Source: an uncultured Candidatus Melainabacteria bacterium (lineage in GTDB: Bacteria > Cyanobacteriota > Vampirovibrionia > Gastranaerophilales > Gastranaerophilaceae). Taken from it: a stretch of 64,000 bases of DNA. Shown piece by piece: positions 18,323 through 26,620 of the stretch; within the stretch, counting starts at the first letter, position 1; every line of letters starts with the position of its first letter. The DNA lies in the NCBI GenBank assembly GCA_949927415.1, contig CATLFB010000001.1, positions 248,001-312,000 on the forward strand. Direction: 5' to 3'. The notes below the pieces were generated by a model, which saw nothing but the letters and a program-made list of their open reading frames with translations, searched no databases and was not told where the DNA came from. Made by a program: the position numbers and the translations under genes.

Positions 18323-19045
18323 ATGAGCAGCGATTTCAACTATAAAGATTTTATTGACCAGCTAAGGTTTCAGGTGAGAGGAGTAATTCCTGACAAATAC
18401 AGCGAACATGAAATCTATGTCAGAGATACTATGTACAAAATGACAACGCTTGCCGCTGAAGAACTTGTCAACGAAACCGATATTGATGAAGAGCATTGCA
18501 AATACATCACCCAAATCATTGCGGAATGGACTTTTCACAAAACGCTTGACATGATTTATGCAAATATCCCGTCACGGTTTCATGAAGCGATTTTGCACAA
18601 AATAAATTTCGATATTTACGACTTTTTGGTCGAAAAAGAAAATGACGCAACAAGCGAAGCTGTCATTCAAAAAATCGAAAAACTTGTAAACAAAAGCTTC
18701 AAAAAAGCCGTGTTCAAACTCTTTGATGCAAAACTCATAAACAAAAAAGTTTACAATTCTGCCATAACAAATTCAAATATCGACGAAATGGCGGCTTCAA
18801 AGAACGAAAACTCCGATTTATATTCAGTGCCTGTTTCAATTTGGGATGTAATAAAAGTTAACCCTTTTATTACGCTTGCCTACTTTGCTGTCCTACCGCT
18901 AACTTTTATAACAGCATTAATTTCATTTCATCAACAGCATTTACCAATCGGATTTTGTGCACTTTCGCTGTTTGCGCTGCTCTTATGGCGATTTTTGACA
19001 AGAGAATCGCTGATTTCAGTCAACATTCCCGATGAAGATTCCTGA
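18323..19045 (+). CDS. Hypothetical membrane protein
   Basis: No family recognised. The 240-aa protein has about 170 residues of mainly helical, charged sequence, then two hydrophobic segments near the C-terminus (about 180-200 and 205-225, AYFAVLPLTFITALI and PIGFCALSLFALLLW). The bulk is therefore cytoplasmic with a C-terminal membrane hairpin. The start is ATG behind AGGGAAAG. It stands alone between the divergent mscS gene and hppA, with hppA having its own promoter. Confidence 0.65.
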   Translation: MSSDFNYKDFIDQLRFQVRGVIPDKYSEHEIYVRDTMYKMTTLAAEELVNETDIDEEHCKYITQIIAEWTFHKTLDMIYANIPSRFHEAILHKINFDIYDFLVEKENDATSEAVIQKIEKLVNKSFKKAVFKLFDAKLINKKVYNSAITNSNIDEMAASKNENSDLYSVPVSIWDVIKVNPFITLAYFAVLPLTFITALISFHQQHLPIGFCALSLFALLLWRFLTRESLISVNIPDEDS

Positions 19046-19093
19046 ACCGCCCGCCTCTCCATCATCTGAGTAGACGATTTCTATATTACAAAG

Positions 19094-19122
19094 TTGTCAC
19101 AAATCTTAATTTAGATTATAAT
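19094..19122 (+). promoter_or_regulatory. Sigma-70-type promoter of hppA
   Basis: TTGTCA, a 17-nt spacer, then a perfect TATAAT. The -10 ends 35 nt before the hppA ATG, and AAGGAGAGG precedes that start. Confidence 0.8.
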
Positions 19123-19157
19123 ATTTCGCGTGAAACGACTTAATTTAAGGAGAGGTT

Positions 19158-21581
19158 ATGTTTAAAAAATTACTTTCATCCGGAACAATCGCGTCGCTTT
19201 TTGCAGCATTGTTCTGCACGATTTCGCCTGCCTTTGCAAGCGAAGCGGATTTGGTTGTTCCAAGCATTAAAGACGCAAGCACATCCAGCTACAATCTTTT
19301 GCTGATTGGTATTGCAATTTCCGTGATTGGTCTTGTGTTCGGATTTATCGAATTCTTACGTATCAAAAAATTGGACGTCCACTCTGCGATGGCAGAAGTC
19401 GGAAATACAATTTTTGAAACCTGCAAAACTTACCTGATTCAGCAGGGTAAATTTTTGCTTGTATTAGAAGTGCTGATTGGACTTTGTATTGCGTTTTACT
19501 TCGGATATCTTCAGGGAATGCCGCTGAAAAACGTTGCAATCATCCTCGGCTGGTCAGTAATCGGGATTCTCGGCTCTTACGCCGTTGCCTGGTTCGGTAT
19601 AAGAATGAACACTTTAGCAAATGCAAGAACTTCATTTGCATCTTTGAAAGGCAACCCGCTGAATGTTCTGAACATCCCGCTGAAAGCCGGTATGTCAATC
19701 GGCGTTTGTCTTGTATCAGTTGAACTTATTTTGATGTTGACAATTCTTCTGTTTGTACCGGGAGAAATCGCAGGCGCTTGCTTTATCGGATTTGCAATCG
19801 GTGAATCTCTTGGAGCATCCGCACTTCGTGTTGCCGGCGGAATCTTTACAAAAATCGCTGACATCGGTTCAGACTTGATGAAAATCCAGTTCGGCATCAA
19901 AGAAGACGACCCCAGAAACCCCGGTGTAATCGCTGACTGCACAGGCGACAACGCAGGAGATTCCGTAGGCCCGACGGCTGACGGCTTTGAAACTTACGGT
20001 GTTACAGGCGTTGCGCTTGTTTCGTTCATACTTCTTGCGGTTGCAGGGTCTGAAAATCAGGTTCAATTATTGACATGGATTTTCGTAATGAGATTTTTGA
20101 TGATTGTAACTTCGGTTGTCGCATACTGGATTAACGGCGTTGCAGACAGAATTTACGCAGCAAAAACTCAAAAATTCGACTTTGAAAAACCTCTGACAAA
20201 CCTTGTCTGGTTAACTTCAATTTTATCAATCATTATGACATTTGGTGTCAGCCGTTGGTTATTGGCTGATATGGGCGGAAACCTGTGGCTTGTTCTTTCC
20301 TGCATAATTTCCTGCGGAACACTTGGAGCGGCTCTGATTCCGGAATTCACAAAGATATTCACATCGCCTAAGGCAAAACACACAGAAGAAGTTGTAACAG
20401 CTTCACGCGAAGGCGGATCTTCTTTGACAATCCTTTCAGGTATTGTTGCCGGCAACTTCTCGGCATTCTGGATTGGTATGGTAATCGTACTTTTGATGGG
20501 ACTTGCTTATGCTGCATCAAATTACATTCCTGAAGATTTGATGATTTACAGTTCAGTATTCGCATTCGGCCTTGTAGCATTCGGATTTTTGGGAATGGGC
20601 CCTGTCACAATCGCAGTTGACTCTTACGGACCCGTTACAGACAATGCGCAATCCGTTTACGAATTGTCTTTGATTGAAGAAATTCCAAACATTGCAGAAG
20701 ATATCGAAAAAGATTTCGGCTTTAAACCCGATTTTGAAAACGCTAAAAAATACTTAGAAGAAAACGACGGCGCCGGAAATACCTTCAAAGCAACTTCAAA
20801 ACCTGTTCTAATCGGAACAGCGGTTGTTGGTGCTACAACAATGATTTTCTCATTAATTCTGGTTATCAAATCAACACTTGGAATCGAGCCTGAAATGATT
20901 TTGAATATGCTAAATCCGTACACGCTTCTGGGATTCCTCGCAGGCGGTGCCGTAATCTACTGGTTCTCAGGCGCTTCAATGCAGGCAGTTACAACAGGCG
21001 CATATTCTGCAACAGAATACATTCATGACACCATTAACCTTGACGATGCCGATTGCAAGAGTGCAAACGTTGCAAACTCAAAAGAAGTTGTAAAAATTTG
21101 CACACAATACGCTCAAAAAGGTATGATTAATATCTTTATTGCACTATTTGCATTTGCACTCGCATTTGCCTGCCTATCAGCACCTGCAGGACTTACATCA
21201 GCGCCTGTTGCGTTTTTTGTAAGCTACTTGATTGCAATTGCCGTATTTGGTCTTTTCCAGGCCGTATTTATGGCAAATGCCGGCGGCTGCTGGGATAATG
21301 CGAAGAAAATCGTTGAAGTCGATTTAGGAGAAAAAGGAACTCCGCTTCATGAAGCAACCGTAGTCGGAGACACTGTCGGCGACCCGTTCAAAGACACCTC
21401 ATCCGTTGCAATGAACCCGATTATCAAATTCACAACACTATTCGGACTTCTTGCAATGGAAATCGCTATTTCCGAATCATTCAGAAATATCGCGCCGATT
21501 GCAGGCTGGGTATTCTTAATCATCGCATTAATTTTCGTAGTACGTTCATTCTATGCAATGAGAATTCCGACAAAAAAATAA
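19158..21581 (+). CDS. hppA: Membrane-bound ion-translocating pyrophosphatase
   Basis: Hydrolyses pyrophosphate and pumps H+ and/or Na+ out of the cytoplasm, recovering energy from biosynthetic PPi. The 807-aa protein has about 16 membrane helices. The pyrophosphate-binding acidic motifs are EDDPRNPGVIADCTGDNAGD and VGDTVGDPFKDTSS. The first is followed by SVGPTADGFETYG instead of the common CAGMAADLFESY. The region that distinguishes K+-dependent from independent enzymes reads QAVTTGAYSA. These variants resemble a divergent Bacteroidetes-type clade, some of which pump Na+; ion choice cannot be read with certainty. The N-terminus (to about residue 27, ending AFAS) may be a signal-like first helix. 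Confidence 0.94.
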   Translation: MFKKLLSSGTIASLFAALFCTISPAFASEADLVVPSIKDASTSSYNLLLIGIAISVIGLVFGFIEFLRIKKLDVHSAMAEVGNTIFETCKTYLIQQGKFLLVLEVLIGLCIAFYFGYLQGMPLKNVAIILGWSVIGILGSYAVAWFGIRMNTLANARTSFASLKGNPLNVLNIPLKAGMSIGVCLVSVELILMLTILLFVPGEIAGACFIGFAIGESLGASALRVAGGIFTKIADIGSDLMKIQFGIKEDDPRNPGVIADCTGDNAGDSVGPTADGFETYGVTGVALVSFILLAVAGSENQVQLLTWIFVMRFLMIVTSVVAYWINGVADRIYAAKTQKFDFEKPLTNLVWLTSILSIIMTFGVSRWLLADMGGNLWLVLSCIISCGTLGAALIPEFTKIFTSPKAKHTEEVVTASREGGSSLTILSGIVAGNFSAFWIGMVIVLLMGLAYAASNYIPEDLMIYSSVFAFGLVAFGFLGMGPVTIAVDSYGPVTDNAQSVYELSLIEEIPNIAEDIEKDFGFKPDFENAKKYLEENDGAGNTFKATSKPVLIGTAVVGATTMIFSLILVIKSTLGIEPEMILNMLNPYTLLGFLAGGAVIYWFSGASMQAVTTGAYSATEYIHDTINLDDADCKSANVANSKEVVKICTQYAQKGMINIFIALFAFALAFACLSAPAGLTSAPVAFFVSYLIAIAVFGLFQAVFMANAGGCWDNAKKIVEVDLGEKGTPLHEATVVGDTVGDPFKDTSSVAMNPIIKFTTLFGLLAMEIAISESFRNIAPIAGWVFLIIALIFVVRSFYAMRIPTKK

Positions 21582-21589
21582 GCCTCAAA

Positions 21590-21711
21590 GGCTCCCCGTC
21601 GGTGAAACCTGCATTGCAGGCGAGGGGTTTAAGGGAATGAGTATTATCTCATATAAAAAGCGCTCAGACGAAAGTCCGGGCGCTTTTGCTTTGCAGATTT
21701 TTTGCAAAGCC
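21590..21711 (+). terminator. hppA terminator within a run of hairpins
   Basis: Three stem-loops follow hppA. 21595-21626 pairs CCCC(G)TCG with CGAGGGG around the palindrome CCTGCATTGCAGG. 21656-21687 pairs AAAAGCGC with GCGCTTTT, with an inner GAC/GTC stem and a GAAA tetraloop; this is the best terminator. 21688-21710 pairs GCTTTGC with GCAAAGC. The remainder up to 21828 is AT-rich and featureless. Confidence 0.7.
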
Positions 21712-21828
21712 GTCGGGAAATCTTTATCATTTAAAAATTAACTTTTGTAAAGAATCAACTTTATTTTCTAAAGATTTTCAACTTCCCTGACGATAAAGAA
21801 AAAGTGTAGAACAAAAGGAGAAAACTTT

Positions 21829-21975
21829 ATGAGTTCAAACGAAATCAATGGCGCAGGTTTGCCTAAAGATACTACATCAGTCAACAACAATCGTCCTCAA
21901 GTTGACAGAGAAAAATTGAAAAAGAGAAAACAAACGGTTATATTAGAGAATTTTACGAGAAAAAACAAGCTATAA
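21829..21975 (+). CDS. 5' part of a small coiled-coil gene (frameshifted)
   Basis: A 48-aa frame beginning with ATG behind AAAAGGAG (MSSNEINGAGLPKD). It has the best start in this locus, but ends early in TAA. Near 21916-21930 (an A-rich run, TTGAAAAAGAGAAAAC) the sequence in the -1 frame continues naturally as KEKTNGYIREFYEKKQAIM and joins the next ORF. This looks like one protein of about 160 aa split by a one-base change or by frameshifting. The stop and the next ATG overlap (TAATG), so re-initiation is also possible. No function recognised. Confidence 0.5.
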   Translation: MSSNEINGAGLPKDTTSVNNNRPQVDREKLKKRKQTVILENFTRKNKL

Positions 21976-22313
21976 TGCAAGAAATGCTCAAGACTGAAAC
22001 AAAAAATTTAGCTAAACTTGAAGCTCAGCTTGCAGCCGAAAAGGCGAATTTGGAAGAGCAATTACATAACAAAAAATCAAAAGACGGCAGAAATATCGAA
22101 CTTTTAAAATCTTTAGATGAAGAAGCACTCATTAAACAAATGGAGCAGGAGGCTTTGAAAGAGTTGGAAACCGGTGTGGATTCTTTAAAAACTCAGGATG
22201 AAAAGAATTTTATTAAAAAGCTAACCGATGAAACAATAAAAGAATTGGAAGCAACTAATAAACTTGAACAAAAACCGGTTAAAAAATTAGACCCTCCCGG
22301 TTATTCTGATTAA
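21975..22313 (+). CDS. 3' part of the small coiled-coil gene
   Basis: A 112-aa frame, almost entirely charged heptad-like helix (TETKNLAKLEAQLAAEKANLEEQL, abbreviated here; then alternating Glu/Lys to the end). The last residues are KLDPPGYSD. There is no Shine-Dalgarno site before ATG 21975. The frame is open upstream of the ATG back to about 21906, consistent with a fusion to the upstream 48-aa piece. The Lys/Glu-rich helix suggests a coiled coil, possibly a structural or scaffold role. Lineage-specific and of unknown function. Confidence 0.55.
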   Translation: MQEMLKTETKNLAKLEAQLAAEKANLEEQLHNKKSKDGRNIELLKSLDEEALIKQMEQEALKELETGVDSLKTQDEKNFIKKLTDETIKELEATNKLEQKPVKKLDPPGYSD

Positions 22314-22339
22314 ATTTCCCCTAAAATATATTTTTCTTG

Positions 22340-22363
22340 GCGCCGGACTCCGGCGCTTTTTTT
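22340..22363 (+). terminator. Rho-independent terminator
   Basis: GCGCCGG ACT CCGGCGC, followed by seven T. It closes the coiled-coil gene region before the BadF-type gene. Confidence 0.9.
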
Positions 22364-22463
22364 ATTTCTTACCTCATGATTTTGTTTATGCTAAAATGAA
22401 AACAAAGATTTAACAAAAGCCGGAAAATTTTCAAAACGGCATGAGACAAAAGGAAGTAAAAAC

Positions 22464-23471
22464 ATGAGTTTGACAGTATATTTAGGGATAGACGTAGGTT
22501 CAGTTACAACAAAATTAGCACTAGTTGATGAAAAAGGTAAATATGTAGACAGTTACATGTTAAAAACCGCCGGAAAACCGGTTGTTGCAGTTCAGGAAGG
22601 CTTAACAAAACTTTTTGCCCAAAGAATTACCGACTACAACGTAATGGGTGTCGGCACAACAGGTTCGGGAAGAAACCTTGCAGGAGCACTTGTCGGAGCT
22701 GACGTTATCAAAAACGAAATCACAGCCCATGCGGTTGCCGCAAGCATTAACGTTCCCGGAGTTCAAACAATCCTTGAAATCGGCGGGCAGGACAGCAAAA
22801 TTATCATCCTGCGCGACGGGATTGTAACAGATTTTGCGATGAACACGGTCTGCGCTGCCGGCACAGGAAGCTTTTTGGACCATCAGGCGCAAAGACTTAA
22901 TGTTCCTATCGAAAAATTCGGTGAAACAGCTCTGAAATCAGAAAATCCTGCGCGAATTGCCGGACGCTGCGGCGTTTTTGCGGAAAGCGACTTAATCCAC
23001 AAACAACAGTTGGGATATCCGGTTGAAGATCTTTTATACGGGCTTTGTCAGGCTCTTGTAAGAAACTATCTTGCAAACCTTGCTCTCGGCAAAGAACTTC
23101 TTCCAGTATTCTCCTTCCAGGGAGGTGTTGCAACAAATTCCGGCATGGTAAAGGCTTTTGAAGAAGCCCTGGGCCACAAAGTAATTGTTCCGGAAAATCA
23201 CCAGACTATGGGCGCTATCGGAGCAGCACTTCTTGCAATGGAAAACCACCAGTATACAGAAGCAAAAACAAAATTCAAAGGCTGGCAGGTTGCTGATATG
23301 TCATTCCACTCAATAACATGCGAATGCACAGGCTGCTCAAACAACTGCGAAGTCATCACCATTGTTGAAGGCGAAACCGAAACTCAAAAAGTTGAAAAAA
23401 TTAAAGATATCAAAGGCAACATCATTGCTCGCTGGGGCGGCACCTGCGGAAGATGGGATATAACAAATTAA
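22464..23471 (+). CDS. BadF/BcrA/HgdC-type ATPase (acyl-CoA dehydratase activase-like)
   Basis: A 335-aa member of the ASKHA fold. LGIDVGSVTTKLAL is the phosphate 1 motif, followed by GVGTTGSGR, the FeS-ligand segment MNTVCAAGTGSFLDHQA and GRCGVFAESDLIH with a second Cys. In known members a dimer holds one 4Fe-4S cluster and uses ATP to inject an electron into a 2-hydroxyacyl-CoA dehydratase or benzoyl-CoA reductase. The C-terminus has further cysteines (CECTGCSNNC, RWGGTCGRWD), as in stand-alone activase-type proteins. No dehydratase gene is nearby, so its partner is unknown. It appears monocistronic. Confidence 0.85.
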   Translation: MSLTVYLGIDVGSVTTKLALVDEKGKYVDSYMLKTAGKPVVAVQEGLTKLFAQRITDYNVMGVGTTGSGRNLAGALVGADVIKNEITAHAVAASINVPGVQTILEIGGQDSKIIILRDGIVTDFAMNTVCAAGTGSFLDHQAQRLNVPIEKFGETALKSENPARIAGRCGVFAESDLIHKQQLGYPVEDLLYGLCQALVRNYLANLALGKELLPVFSFQGGVATNSGMVKAFEEALGHKVIVPENHQTMGAIGAALLAMENHQYTEAKTKFKGWQVADMSFHSITCECTGCSNNCEVITIVEGETETQKVEKIKDIKGNIIARWGGTCGRWDITN

Positions 23472-23557
23472 GTTTTGTAACATTTTTTGAAAATCCGGCA
23501 ATTATATCGGGAATATATACTTTATATTTATATAATATACAAATATAAGGACGTATA

Positions 23558-24595
23558 ATGGCGGACATTACCGTAAAAACAGGTCAAGGCGTGACGCAGG
23601 CAATCGCAAGTAATTTGGGATTGTCATCAGCTGATTGCAAAAAAGTTAAACTTTCTGTCTGGCAGGAAGTTGTAAAACTTGTTGACCAAAATAACACAAA
23701 ATCGGTAAACGAAGGCAAAACTCCGACATTTACAGGCACAAATGATGCGAGCAAGATTGGCGACAGGTCGAGTTGGCAGACGAACTTTACTGTTCATAAC
23801 GGTCAGACAATGCAAATTGATGACAGCATCATGGGTAAGATTAAACAGCTTTTGACAGGAAAAGCGCCGGAAGTTCAGGCAGCTCAAAGTGCAGCGCGTG
23901 CAAACGCACCGCAAGCGGCAACAGAAGCTGCAGCCGCAGCCAAACCGGAAACAGTATCTCAAACAACAACTCCGACAGCAGCTTCAAGCGCAAGCGAAGC
24001 CAACATAGTTGCAGACACACCGCTTGAAGGCAGCGTTGAGACCGGAAGAGCGGCAAATGCACTTATAAATAAAATGGGACAATATGAAGATGTGAAGGTT
24101 TCTGTTATTTCAGACGAAATCAGCGCATTAATGAATAAGAAAGACAGAACGCCGGAAGAAACGCAATTAATGCATACTGAACTTTACAACGGCATGAAAA
24201 AGCTTGGAAATTCAATGACAAAATTTATTTGCGCAGAATACGGCAACGGAAGTGAAACCATAAGCCCCGAAGCATTTGCGAAATTCCAAAAAGCCGGACG
24301 CGACGAAGCCGCAAGCGCAACGGGAATTACCATAAGCGCACAAGAGGCACAACAATATGCCCAAAGTGACAATATTTTGTTTGCCAGAATTGACATTAAT
24401 GGCGATGGTGTAATTGACAACAAAGAAATGTCAGCATTCTACTACGCAATGGATTTTGATGAAAACAACAGGTCAAACGGAGCAATTGACACAATTTCAG
24501 CCGGAGCAAACGCGCAGTTTTTAGACGATCCGAATCAGAATATGTTTGACAAAAAGATGTCATACACATACAAAACTCTCTGGGGCGCAGAATAG
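23558..24595 (+). CDS. EF-hand domain protein
   Basis: The 345-aa protein has no signal peptide. After about 90 residues with a LysM-like or coiled appearance comes an Ala/Thr/Ser-rich linker (about residues 110-150). Then a helical domain, with a calcium-binding EF-hand at about residues 278-289 (DINGDGVIDNKE, canonical at positions 1, 3, 5, 7, 9, 12). A second loop (DFDENNRSNGAID) is degenerate. The start has AAGGACGTATA before the ATG. It may act as a calcium sensor or be exported by a non-classical route. It is monocistronic, between the activase-like gene and ykgJ. Function unknown. Confidence 0.7.
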   Translation: MADITVKTGQGVTQAIASNLGLSSADCKKVKLSVWQEVVKLVDQNNTKSVNEGKTPTFTGTNDASKIGDRSSWQTNFTVHNGQTMQIDDSIMGKIKQLLTGKAPEVQAAQSAARANAPQAATEAAAAAKPETVSQTTTPTAASSASEANIVADTPLEGSVETGRAANALINKMGQYEDVKVSVISDEISALMNKKDRTPEETQLMHTELYNGMKKLGNSMTKFICAEYGNGSETISPEAFAKFQKAGRDEAASATGITISAQEAQQYAQSDNILFARIDINGDGVIDNKEMSAFYYAMDFDENNRSNGAIDTISAGANAQFLDDPNQNMFDKKMSYTYKTLWGAE

Positions 24596-24647
24596 CGGCA
24601 AAAGAGGGGATCATTTTCAAACGCGGGTTTTGTGATATCATTTTGTT

Positions 24648-25346
24648 ATGAATGATTTAACTTCAAACTTAGAAAACCAGCGAACAAAATATCGGGAATT
24701 CTTCATGCAATCCGTTGAAGAAATACAAAGCAGAATTGATAAAATAAAGCCTGCCGGAGTTATAGAGGATATTTTCACGGACTTTCCGCCCGAAAGTGCC
24801 GGCAATCAGTGGCAAAAAGAAGTTTTAGAACTTCTTGAAAATGATTTTTTAAAAGATATTTATATAAAATTCCAAAAAATTCTGAGAATGCGCTCAAAAT
24901 ACACATGCCGGTGCTGTGCCACCTGCTGCCGACTTGCTTGCAGTGAATTTTCGCCCGAAGAACTAAAAAAACGCGCAGATAGAGGAGATAATTTCGCCCG
25001 CCAATTCTTGAGCGTTTTCATCCCGTACTCCTCAAAAGAAGAGGCTCGAAAAGTATATCCTGAATACATTTCACTGCTGGAAGAAAATAAAGAAACAGAC
25101 GTTTATTTTTACCACTGCCCGAAACTCACATCAGATAACAGATGCTCTGATTACGAAAACCGACCGCAAATATGCAGAGACTTTCCGGACAATCCGCTGA
25201 CGCTTTTGCCTAAATCCTGCGGCTTTTGCGAGTGGAAAAAGAAATCTGAAGAAACGACTCTTCATCTTCATGCTATGATTGAAATTGTGGAGTACTACAA
25301 GACCAAAATACCGGTCGGGACGGGTAGTGTGTTAAGTGAAAGGTGA
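24648..25346 (+). CDS. YkgJ family cysteine-cluster protein
   Basis: A 232-aa member of the predicted metal-binding (Fe-S or zinc) cysteine-cluster family. The conserved cysteines are in CRCCATCCRLAC, then HCPKLTSDNRCSDYE, RPQICRDFP and CGFCEW. An N-terminal helical extension of about 80 residues precedes the core. Function is not established; relatives are annotated as flagellin N-methylase-like. It is paralogous to the gene at 32.0 kb. Its last four codons and stop lie in the left arm of a 161-bp inverted-repeat element that begins at 25332, so the original C-terminus may have been altered by that element. Confidence 0.85.
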   Translation: MNDLTSNLENQRTKYREFFMQSVEEIQSRIDKIKPAGVIEDIFTDFPPESAGNQWQKEVLELLENDFLKDIYIKFQKILRMRSKYTCRCCATCCRLACSEFSPEELKKRADRGDNFARQFLSVFIPYSSKEEARKVYPEYISLLEENKETDVYFYHCPKLTSDNRCSDYENRPQICRDFPDNPLTLLPKSCGFCEWKKKSEETTLHLHAMIEIVEYYKTKIPVGTGSVLSER

Positions 25347-25492
25347 GAGGTAAGAGGTGAAAAGACCATATCAGAAAAAGATATGAAGTAGCAGTTCGAT
25401 AAGATATGAGTTATAAAAACATTTATTAACAATCTCTAACGATTAAATTATAACGAAACGGACTTTTCACCTTTCACCTCTCACTTTTCACT
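25332..25492 (+). repeat. Heptad-armed inverted-repeat element, copy 1
   Basis: Two 30-nt arms (25335-25364 and 25463-25492) are imperfect reverse complements, each built from 7-bp units of the kind GTGAAAG/GTGAGAG/GTAAGAG. The core contains TAACGAAACGGA just before the right arm (25451-25462), a motif shared with copies 2 and 3 (TAACGTAACSGA). The core is AT-rich and shows no gene. The element supplies the ykgJ stop codon and ends 33 nt before rlmN. It would fold to a long hairpin if transcribed. Confidence 0.8.
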
Positions 25493-25524
25493 CCCTTCCC
25501 CTCCCCCCAATCCAGGAGACAACA

Positions 25525-26544
25525 ATGCAAATACTATCAGGCCTGAGCCTATCAGAAATAGAAAAAATTACAGACCAACTTCATGCCTCAAAATTCAGAG
25601 CGCGCCAGATTCACAACTGGATTTACCTGAAATCGGTCAAAGATATTGATGAAATGACGGATTTGTCAGTAAAATTCCGCGAAGAACTCAAAAAAATCGC
25701 GTCCGTAACCGATGTGAAAATTAAAGTCAAACAAGTCAGTTCTGACGGAACAATAAAATATCTGATAGAATTTCCCGACGGAGAATGCGTTGAAACAGTT
25801 CTTATGCGATTTGACAACCGCGCAAACCTAACAGCATGCGTAAGTTCCCAAATTGGCTGTGCCGTCAATTGTTCATTCTGCGCGACAGGAAAACGCGGTT
25901 TTATAAGAAACATGACTTATAAAGAAATTATTGAACAGGTTTTGACAATCCAGCGAGATACAGGCCTGAAAGTTACAAATATCGTATTTATGGGGCAGGG
26001 CGAGCCGCTTTTGAACCTTGATAATGTCAGAAAGGCGATGGAAATCTTTAACGAAAACTTCCAAATCGGCGCACGTCGTCTCACGGTTTCCACAAGCGGA
26101 ATTATCCCCGGGATTTATAAACTTGCCGAAAACGACATGCAATCAACGCTTGCGGTTTCTTTGCATGCGCCAAATCATGAAATCCGCAGAAAGCTTATGC
26201 CGATTGAAAACAAATATTCAATGCCGGAACTCAAAACCGCACTGAAAAAATACGTCGAAAAAACAGGCCGCAGAATTACAATCGAATATCTTCTTGCAAA
26301 AGATCTGAACGACACGCTGGAAGCAGCAAAAGAACTTGCCGAATATCTTTCTGATATCAAATGCAATGTGAATTTAATCCCCTACAATCCGACGGCCAAA
26401 AACGATTACCAGAGACCTTCAAACAACGCCATTCAAAAATTCAAATATCTTCTCGAACATTCGGGCAAAAAGGTGACAATCCGCCTTGAGCGCGGTGCTG
26501 ATATTGATGCGGCCTGCGGGCAGCTGCGCGGAAAAGTTGATTAA
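25525..26544 (+). CDS. rlmN: 23S rRNA (adenine-2503-C2)-methyltransferase RlmN
   Basis: A radical SAM enzyme that methylates A2503 in 23S rRNA (and A37 of some tRNAs), using a 4Fe-4S cluster and two methyl transfers. The 339-aa protein carries the cluster motif CAVNCSFC (C112, C116, C119), the second helix NIVFMGQGEPLLN, and the methyl-carrying Cys in ADIDAACGQL near residue 333. The start is ATG behind AGGAGA. It is a single gene between repeat copy 1 and a terminator shared with the pseudopilin. Confidence 0.96.
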   Translation: MQILSGLSLSEIEKITDQLHASKFRARQIHNWIYLKSVKDIDEMTDLSVKFREELKKIASVTDVKIKVKQVSSDGTIKYLIEFPDGECVETVLMRFDNRANLTACVSSQIGCAVNCSFCATGKRGFIRNMTYKEIIEQVLTIQRDTGLKVTNIVFMGQGEPLLNLDNVRKAMEIFNENFQIGARRLTVSTSGIIPGIYKLAENDMQSTLAVSLHAPNHEIRRKLMPIENKYSMPELKTALKKYVEKTGRRITIEYLLAKDLNDTLEAAKELAEYLSDIKCNVNLIPYNPTAKNDYQRPSNNAIQKFKYLLEHSGKKVTIRLERGADIDAACGQLRGKVD

Positions 26545-26578
26545 ACCGTAAACGCAGCTAATCCACCTGTAAAAATTT

Positions 26579-26612
26579 AACCCGAAGTGTGAATTAACAC
26601 CCCGGGTTTTTG
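26579..26612. terminator. Bidirectional terminator between rlmN and the pseudopilin gene
   Basis: AACCCG/CGGGTT outer stem with an inner GTGT/ACAC stem. A T-run follows on the plus strand, and TTAAATTTTT on the minus strand. It lies between two converging genes. Confidence 0.8.
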
Positions 26613-26620
26613 ATTTAATT

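Noticed and set aside
21916-21930. Canonical dnaX-type slippery heptamer
   Set aside because: The site reads G AAA AAG, not A AAA AAG, and no stimulatory stem was found nearby. Frameshifting is only one of several explanations.
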